Assembly (NCBI RefSeq): GCF_009857445.1
Contig: NZ_WWCN01000018.1
Span: forward strand, 1 to 64,000
Direction: 5' to 3'
Source: Duganella flavida
GTDB lineage: Bacteria > Pseudomonadota > Gammaproteobacteria > Burkholderiales > Burkholderiaceae_D
DNA: 64,000 bases
Below the pieces are notes generated by a model. The model was not told the origin of the DNA, made no database searches, and worked only from the letters and a program-made list of their open reading frames with translations. Every line of letters starts with the position of its first letter. Position 1 is the stretch's first letter. Positions 59,286-64,000 of the stretch are shown in pieces. Position numbers and translations under genes: made by a program.

Positions 59286-60528
59286 AGCAATGAAGAGCGA
59301 GAACGTAGAAATCCTGATCGTCGGCGCTGGGCCTGCAGGTTCGGTGGCGGCTGCGTTGCTGCGCCAGCAGGGTCGCCAAGTGCTGGTGATCGAGCGTGAG
59401 CAGTTTCCGCGCTTTTCCATTGGCGAGAGTCTGCTGCCGCAAAGTATGGCCTACCTCGAACAGGCGGGCATGTTGCAGGCGGTGGTGGAGGCGGGCTTCC
59501 AGTTCAAGAACGGCGCGGCCTTCATGCGCGACGGCAGCTACACGGATTTCGATTTTCGCGACAAGCATACCGCTGGCTGGGGCACCACTTATCAGGTGCA
59601 GCGCGCCGATTTTGACCACGTGCTGGCAAAGGAAGCGGAGCGTTTCGGCGCCGAGATCCGTTATCGCCATGAGGTGCTGGATATCGCGCTGGGACAGGGC
59701 GAGTGCGGCGGTGCGCTGGTGACGGTCAAGGCGCCGGATGGCGTGATCTATCAAGTCAACGCCGGTTTCATTCTCGACGCCAGCGGTTTTGGCCGCATCC
59801 TGCCACGCTTGCTGAAGCTTGAGACGCCGTCCAACTTCCCGGTGCGCGGTGCGATTTTCACGCACATCGAAGATGGCATACGCGGTGGCTTTGACCGCAA
59901 CAAGATCCGGGTGACGGTGCATCCGCAGCATTGCAATGTGTGGTTCTGGACCATTCCGTTCGCCGCCGGCCGCTGCTCGCTGGGCGTGGTGGCGGAAACG
60001 GCGTTCCTGGACCGCTATCAAGGCACGCCGACCGAGCGTCTGCAAGCCATTGTGGCGGAAGAGCCTTCGTTGAAGGCACTGCTGTCCGAAGCGCAGTGGG
60101 ATACGCCGGCGCGCCAGATCGTCGGCTACTCGGCCAACGTGGAACGCCTGTGGGGCGAGGGCTATGCTTTGCTGGGCAATGCGGGCGAGTTCCTTGATCC
60201 GGTGTTTTCCTCGGGCGTGACCATCGCCTTCAAGTCGGCCAGCTTGGCGGCGGCCGCGCTGGAGCGCCAGTTCAAGGGCGAGCAGGTGGATTGGCAGGCC
60301 GATTACGGCGTGCCGTTGCGGCGCGGCGTCGATACCTTCCGCGCGTTCGTGGAGTCGTGGTACGCGGGCGGCTTCCAGAACATCATCTTCCATGAAGATA
60401 AGCAGCCGGACGTGCGCCGCATGATCTCGTCGATCCTTGCAGGCTACGCGTGGGATCAAAGCAACCCGCTGGTGAAGGAAACGCCGCGCCGTCTGGCGGC
60501 GCTGGAGGCGCTATGTACGCCCGCCTGA
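59278..60528 (+). CDS. FAD-dependent oxidoreductase (halogenase/hydroxylase-like) of the aryl polyene cluster
   Basis: The protein has 416 residues from ATG 59278 (8-nt overlap). The FAD motif GAGPAGSVAA sits at about residues 17-26, SIGESLLP is the motif shared with flavin-dependent halogenases, and GNAGEFLDPVFSSGV is the second flavin motif. The tryptophan-halogenase Lys and WxWxIP signature is present only as VWFWTIP, so it may be a halogenase-fold monooxygenase acting on the aryl head group. Typical component of these clusters; reaction unproven. Confidence 0.88.
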   Translation: MSEAMKSENVEILIVGAGPAGSVAAALLRQQGRQVLVIEREQFPRFSIGESLLPQSMAYLEQAGMLQAVVEAGFQFKNGAAFMRDGSYTDFDFRDKHTAGWGTTYQVQRADFDHVLAKEAERFGAEIRYRHEVLDIALGQGECGGALVTVKAPDGVIYQVNAGFILDASGFGRILPRLLKLETPSNFPVRGAIFTHIEDGIRGGFDRNKIRVTVHPQHCNVWFWTIPFAAGRCSLGVVAETAFLDRYQGTPTERLQAIVAEEPSLKALLSEAQWDTPARQIVGYSANVERLWGEGYALLGNAGEFLDPVFSSGVTIAFKSASLAAAALERQFKGEQVDWQADYGVPLRRGVDTFRAFVESWYAGGFQNIIFHEDKQPDVRRMISSILAGYAWDQSNPLVKETPRRLAALEALCTPA

Positions 60529-61058
60529 TTGCGTTGACCGCCTCGCTGCTGCTGGCAGCTTGCGCCAGTGCGCCGCCGCAGTCGCAAGCCCGTTTGGGAT
60601 TGAAGCTGGCGCCGGCCGCATTGGGCACTTCCATCAGCGTGCAGCAGCACCTGAAGGTGGAGCGCGATGGACGTACCGACGATCTGGATGTGGCCCTGCA
60701 AGTGGAACCGGATGCGGTGGACGTGGTGGGCCTGGCATTCGGCCAGCGTGTGCTGACGCTGCATTACGACGGCAAGGAATTGAGCTCATGGCGGCATGTG
60801 ATGCTGCCGTCGCAGGTGCGCGCCGAGGACGTGCTGGAAGATATCCAGCTGACGCTGTGGCCTGCGGATGCAGTGGCGGCAGCGCTGCCGCCGGCGTGGC
60901 GCGTGGCGGAAGAAGGCAAGGTACGCACCTTGTCACTGGACGGCGAGCCTATCATGCGCATAGTCTACAGCGGCGATCCACGCTGGAGTGGCACGGTGGT
61001 CTTGGATAACTTGCGATATCACTATAAGCTGACGATACAGTTTGCAGCGACGGAATGA
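60513..61058 (+). CDS. DUF3261 lipoprotein of the aryl polyene cluster
   Basis: The protein has 181 residues from ATG 60513 (16-nt overlap). The lipobox LLAACAS indicates an outer-membrane or inner-membrane lipoprotein. The mature domain is of the DUF3261 type, with MLPSQVRAEDVLEDIQLTLW. It is LolB-like in size and position, following the LolA-like and MMPL genes, so it may receive the polyene lipid at the outer membrane. That role is inference. Confidence 0.85.
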   Translation: MYARLIALTASLLLAACASAPPQSQARLGLKLAPAALGTSISVQQHLKVERDGRTDDLDVALQVEPDAVDVVGLAFGQRVLTLHYDGKELSSWRHVMLPSQVRAEDVLEDIQLTLWPADAVAAALPPAWRVAEEGKVRTLSLDGEPIMRIVYSGDPRWSGTVVLDNLRYHYKLTIQFAATE

Positions 61059-61062
61059 AGGA

Positions 61063-62256
61063 ATGCAGAATTTTTATTTGAACGCGTGCGGCATCATCTG
61101 TGCTCTCGGCGAAGGCCATGAGCAGGTGAAGGCGCGCCTGTACGCCGGCCAATCGGGCGTGGCGCCAACCACGCGCTGGTCGGCCGGCCGCGAGCTACCG
61201 CTGGGCGAAGCGCAGGGCGCACTGCCATGGGTGGACCATCTTCCGCTGCACCAGCGTAGCCGCAACAACGCATTGGCGCTGGCGGCGCTGGCACAAATAC
61301 GGCCGGCAGTAGAGGCGGCGGTGGCGCGTTATGGCGCGGATCGCGTCGGCGTGGTGATCGGCACCAGCACCTCCGGCATCGGCGAGGCCGAACGGGCGCT
61401 GGACTGTGTCACCAACGGCGGCGGCTTGCCGCAGGATTTTCACTACGGCGTGCAGGAAATGGGCTCGCCGGCCGACATGCTGGCGCGTGAACTGGGCATC
61501 GGCGGTCCGGCCTATGTGCATTCGAGCGCCTGCTCGTCCAGCGCCAAGGCGCTGGCCAGTGCGGCGCGCCTGATCCGCATGGGACTATGCGATGCGGTCC
61601 TGACCGGCGGCGCTGATTCGCTGTGTGCGTTCACGGTAGCCGGTTTCGCGGCGCTGGAGTCGGTGAGCGCCGCGCGTTGCAATCCGATGAGCGCCAACCG
61701 CAAGGGCATCAATATCGGCGAGGGCGCGGCGCTGTTCCTGATGAGCGCAGACGCGGACGGTCCGTCGCCGGTGCGGTTGATGGGCTGGGGCGAGTCGTCG
61801 GACGGCCATCACATGTCGGCGCCCGATCCGGCCGGCGTGGGCGCCGAGCTGGCGATGACGCAAGCCTTGCAGCGCGCCGGCGTGACGCCGTCGCAGATCG
61901 ATTACATCAATATGCACGGCACGGCCACGCCGCAGAACGATGCGATGGAGTCGCAGGTGATTGCGCGCTTGTTCGGCATGGAAGTGCCGGTCAGTTCGAC
62001 CAAGCCGTTCACCGGTCACACGCTGGGCGCGGCCGCCGCGATCGAAGCGGCGCTGTGCTGGTTGGCCATGCAGGACGATAACGCGGATGGCAAACTGCCG
62101 CCGCACTTGTGGGACGGCGAGGCCGATCCTGCGCTGCCGGCACTGAACCTGGCGCCGACTGGTTCGACGCTGGGACGGCCGCTGCGGCGCATCCTGAGCA
62201 CCTCGTTTGCTTTCGGCGGTTCGAACGCCGCGCTGGTGCTGGGGAGGGATGCATGA
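61063..62256 (+). CDS. Beta-ketoacyl-ACP synthase of the aryl polyene cluster (KS of the KS-CLF pair)
   Basis: The protein has 397 residues from ATG 61063; an upstream TTG at 61042 is also in frame. Complete FabF-type triad C157 (SSACSSS), H285 (NMHGTATPQND) and H319 (FTGHTLGAA). It is the condensing enzyme that would pair with the Cys-less chain-length-factor protein at the start of the cluster (ApeO-like). It is coupled downstream to the dehydratase by ATGA. Confidence 0.92.
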   Translation: MQNFYLNACGIICALGEGHEQVKARLYAGQSGVAPTTRWSAGRELPLGEAQGALPWVDHLPLHQRSRNNALALAALAQIRPAVEAAVARYGADRVGVVIGTSTSGIGEAERALDCVTNGGGLPQDFHYGVQEMGSPADMLARELGIGGPAYVHSSACSSSAKALASAARLIRMGLCDAVLTGGADSLCAFTVAGFAALESVSAARCNPMSANRKGINIGEGAALFLMSADADGPSPVRLMGWGESSDGHHMSAPDPAGVGAELAMTQALQRAGVTPSQIDYINMHGTATPQNDAMESQVIARLFGMEVPVSSTKPFTGHTLGAAAAIEAALCWLAMQDDNADGKLPPHLWDGEADPALPALNLAPTGSTLGRPLRRILSTSFAFGGSNAALVLGRDA

Positions 62257-62732
62257 CGCTGCCCGATATCCGCAAACTGGTGCCGCACTCCGGCCAGATG
62301 GTGTTGCTCGACCGCGCCCTCAGCGTCGATGCCGAGCAGCTGTGCGCCGAGGTGCGCATCCATGAAGGCAGCGTGCTGGCCGGACCGACCGGTGTCGGCG
62401 CGTGGGTCGGCATCGAATACATGGCGCAGGCAGTGGCGGCGCATGCCGGCTGGGTGGCGCTGCAACGGGACGAGGAAGTCAAGGTCGGCTTCCTGCTTGG
62501 CTCCCGCAAATATGAAGTGAGCGTGCCGGAGTTCCCGCTGGGGAGCGTGCTGCGCGTGCATGTGCAGCGCGTGCTGCAAGGCGATAACGGTCTCGGTGCG
62601 TTCGAGTGCCGCATCGATATCGTGGATGGCCCGGCCGGTGTGGCCAGTGTGGCCAGTGTTGCTACAGCTACGGTGACGGTGTTCCAGCCGCCCAATGTCA
62701 ATCAATTTCTCAAAGATGGAAACGTAGGATGA
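62253..62732 (+). CDS. Hotdog-fold 3-hydroxyacyl-ACP dehydratase of the aryl polyene cluster
   Basis: The protein has 159 residues (ApeP-like). The N-terminal LVPHSGQMVLLDRAL contains the catalytic-type His, followed by GVGAWVGIEYMAQAVAAHAG, the central hotdog helix with its Glu. It is a second dehydratase in addition to the domain fused to the AMP-ligase. Overlaps both neighbours by 4 nt (ATGA). Confidence 0.9.
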   Translation: MTLPDIRKLVPHSGQMVLLDRALSVDAEQLCAEVRIHEGSVLAGPTGVGAWVGIEYMAQAVAAHAGWVALQRDEEVKVGFLLGSRKYEVSVPEFPLGSVLRVHVQRVLQGDNGLGAFECRIDIVDGPAGVASVASVATATVTVFQPPNVNQFLKDGNVG

Positions 62733-63466
62733 GTCAGAATAAATCCATGAGCGTGCTGGTGACGGGATCGTCGCGCGGTATCGGCAAGGCAATCGCGCTG
62801 CGTCTCGCGCGCGACGGCTATGACGTGGTATTGCATTGCCGTAGCCAGCGTGCGGAAGCCGATGCGGTGGCGCAGGAAGTGATCGCCATGGGCCGGGCCG
62901 CGCGCGTGCTGCAGTTCGATATCAGCGACCGCGCCGCCACTGCCGCTGCGCTGGAAGCGGATATCGCCGAACATGGCTGCTACTACGGCGTGGTGTGCAA
63001 CGCCGGCGTGGCGCGCGATAACGCTTTCCCCGCCATGTCCGGTGAGGACTGGGATATCGTGCTGCAAACGAATCTGGATGGCTTCTACAACGTGCTTAAT
63101 CCGCTGATCATGCCGCTGGTTCAGCGCCGCAAGCCGGGGCGCATTGTGACGCTGGCTTCCGTCTCGGGCTTGATCGGCAACCGTGGGCAGGTGAACTACA
63201 GCGCCGCCAAGGCGGGCATCATCGGCGCCACCAAGGCGCTGGCGCTGGAATTGGCCAAGCGCGCCATCACCGTCAATTGTGTGGCGCCCGGCCTGATTGA
63301 GACCGATATGATCGAGGACGTACCGATGGACGAAGCGCTGAAGATGATCCCGGCGCGCCGGGTCGGCAAGCCGGAAGAAGTGGCCGCTGCGGTCAGCTTC
63401 CTGGTCGGCGAGGACGCGGGCTACATCACGCGCCAGGTCATCTCCGTCAACGGCGGTCTGGCATGA
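62729..63466 (+). CDS. 3-oxoacyl-ACP reductase, FabG/SDR family, of the aryl polyene cluster
   Basis: The protein has 245 residues. The NADPH motif is TGSSRGIGKA (about residues 13-22), then VCNAGVARD and the catalytic Ser-Tyr-Lys (SVSGL; NYSAAKAGII), with the usual FabG end ISVNGGLA. It performs the keto reduction in each elongation round (ApeQ-like). ATGA overlaps at both ends. Confidence 0.92.
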   Translation: MSQNKSMSVLVTGSSRGIGKAIALRLARDGYDVVLHCRSQRAEADAVAQEVIAMGRAARVLQFDISDRAATAAALEADIAEHGCYYGVVCNAGVARDNAFPAMSGEDWDIVLQTNLDGFYNVLNPLIMPLVQRRKPGRIVTLASVSGLIGNRGQVNYSAAKAGIIGATKALALELAKRAITVNCVAPGLIETDMIEDVPMDEALKMIPARRVGKPEEVAAAVSFLVGEDAGYITRQVISVNGGLA

Positions 63467-64000
63467 GCCGCCGCGTCGCAGTGACCGGCATGGCCGGCAT
63501 CAGCCCGATCGGCAATGATTGGAACACCATCCGCGAACGTCTTGGCCAATACCGCAACGCCGTGGTGCGCATGGCGGACTGGGAAGACTACGAAGGTCTC
63601 AACACGCGCCTCGGCGCACCGGCTGCACCGTTTGAACTGACGGAACGCTACAACCGCAAGGCGATCCGCAGCATGGGCCGCGTGGCGCTGATGGCTACAC
63701 GCGCCAGCGAACTGGCGCTGGCCGATGCCGGCCTGCTTGAGCATCCGCTGCTATCCAGTGGTGACCTTGGTGTGTCGTTCGGTTCCTCGGCCGGTACGCC
63801 TAGCGCCATCGGCGACTTTGGCCGCATGATGGAAGAGCGCACCACCAAGGGCATTAACGCCACCACTTACATCAAGATGATGGCGCATACGGCGCCGGTG
63901 AATATCGGTGTTTTCTTCGGCATTACCGGCCGTGTGATCACCACCTCCAGCGCCTGTACTTCCGGCAGCCAGGGCATCGGCTACGCGTACGAAGCGATCA
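63463..64000 (+). CDS. Second beta-ketoacyl-ACP synthase of the aryl polyene cluster (3' truncated by the window)
   Basis: The frame is open from ATG 63463 (ATGA overlap with the reductase) to the window end, 179 codons visible. It starts RRVAVTGMAGISPIGNDW, and the active-site cysteine is C165 in TTSSACTSGS. The histidine motifs lie beyond the window. It corresponds to the second KS (ApeR-like) of known clusters, thought to act in the first condensation. Confidence 0.9.
   Translation, partial: MSRRVAVTGMAGISPIGNDWNTIRERLGQYRNAVVRMADWEDYEGLNTRLGAPAAPFELTERYNRKAIRSMGRVALMATRASELALADAGLLEHPLLSSGDLGVSFGSSAGTPSAIGDFGRMMEERTTKGINATTYIKMMAHTAPVNIGVFFGITGRVITTSSACTSGSQGIGYAYEAI

Overview
The window is high-GC chromosomal DNA of a Gram-negative bacterium, most likely a betaproteobacterium of the Burkholderiales (Oxalobacteraceae, Massilia/Duganella-like). 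This placement rests on the gene mix: an aryl polyene cluster containing an ammonia-lyase, a PEP-CTERM protein, TctDE with a Bug-type binding protein, a Burkholderiales-type porin, a split-ArnA lipid A modification operon and a two-partner secretion locus. It is inference from content; no rRNA or other phylogenetic marker is present. No IS element, phage, tRNA or CRISPR array was seen.

Layout. (1) 1-7805: two-partner secretion locus. It holds the C-terminal end of a large Ala-Lys-Asp-repeat exoprotein, a TpsB outer-membrane transporter, a 1543-residue TpsA exoprotein with a Pro-Thr stalk, and an overlapping exported FecR-domain protein. (2) 7813-10433: copper export, copA-cueR behind a CueR-type promoter. 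A second, better CueR site drives copZ at 19131. (3) 10450-17685: a cobalamin riboswitch leads a tightly coupled four-gene operon: a MotA/TolQ/ExbB-like channel, a DUF2149 protein, a CobN-like chelatase predicted to be exported and membrane-anchored, and a TonB-dependent receptor. This is the most unusual system in the window, because a periplasmic CobN homologue cannot work as the ATP-fuelled cytoplasmic cobaltochelatase does. (4) 17682-18930: a decaying stretch with a TauE/SafE permease interrupted by one in-frame amber codon and a glutathione S-transferase relic. (5) 18931-20403: copZ, a lone HicB-like protein and a CCXG-type PEP-CTERM protein.

(6) 20479-30664, minus strand: a lipid A L-Ara4N run (Mth938-like protein, arnT, a small flippase-type protein, arnB, arnC, formyltransferase, decarboxylase, arnD) followed by a peroxiredoxin and a PIN-PhoH ATPase. 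(7) 30839-33428, plus: alanine-type aminotransferase and homoserine dehydrogenase, then a BON-domain protein on the minus strand. (8) 34014-37391, minus: a GlrK-QseG-GlrR-type sigma-54 two-component system; then a chemotaxis receptor (plus) and an RraB-family protein (minus).

(9) 39781-48195: TctE/TctD-type two-component genes, divergent from a porin, a Bug-type binding protein and a complete Fbp-type ABC importer. This looks like a hybrid uptake system for an unidentified solute. (10) 48358-64000: an aryl polyene biosynthesis cluster of at least 18 genes, almost all translationally coupled by 4-16 nt overlaps. It contains a chain-length-factor-like protein, two ACPs, an AMP-ligase fused to a dehydratase, acyl- and glycosyltransferases, an aromatic ammonia-lyase, thioesterase, LolA-like and MMPL export proteins, an FAD enzyme, KS, DH, KR, and a second KS cut by the window end.
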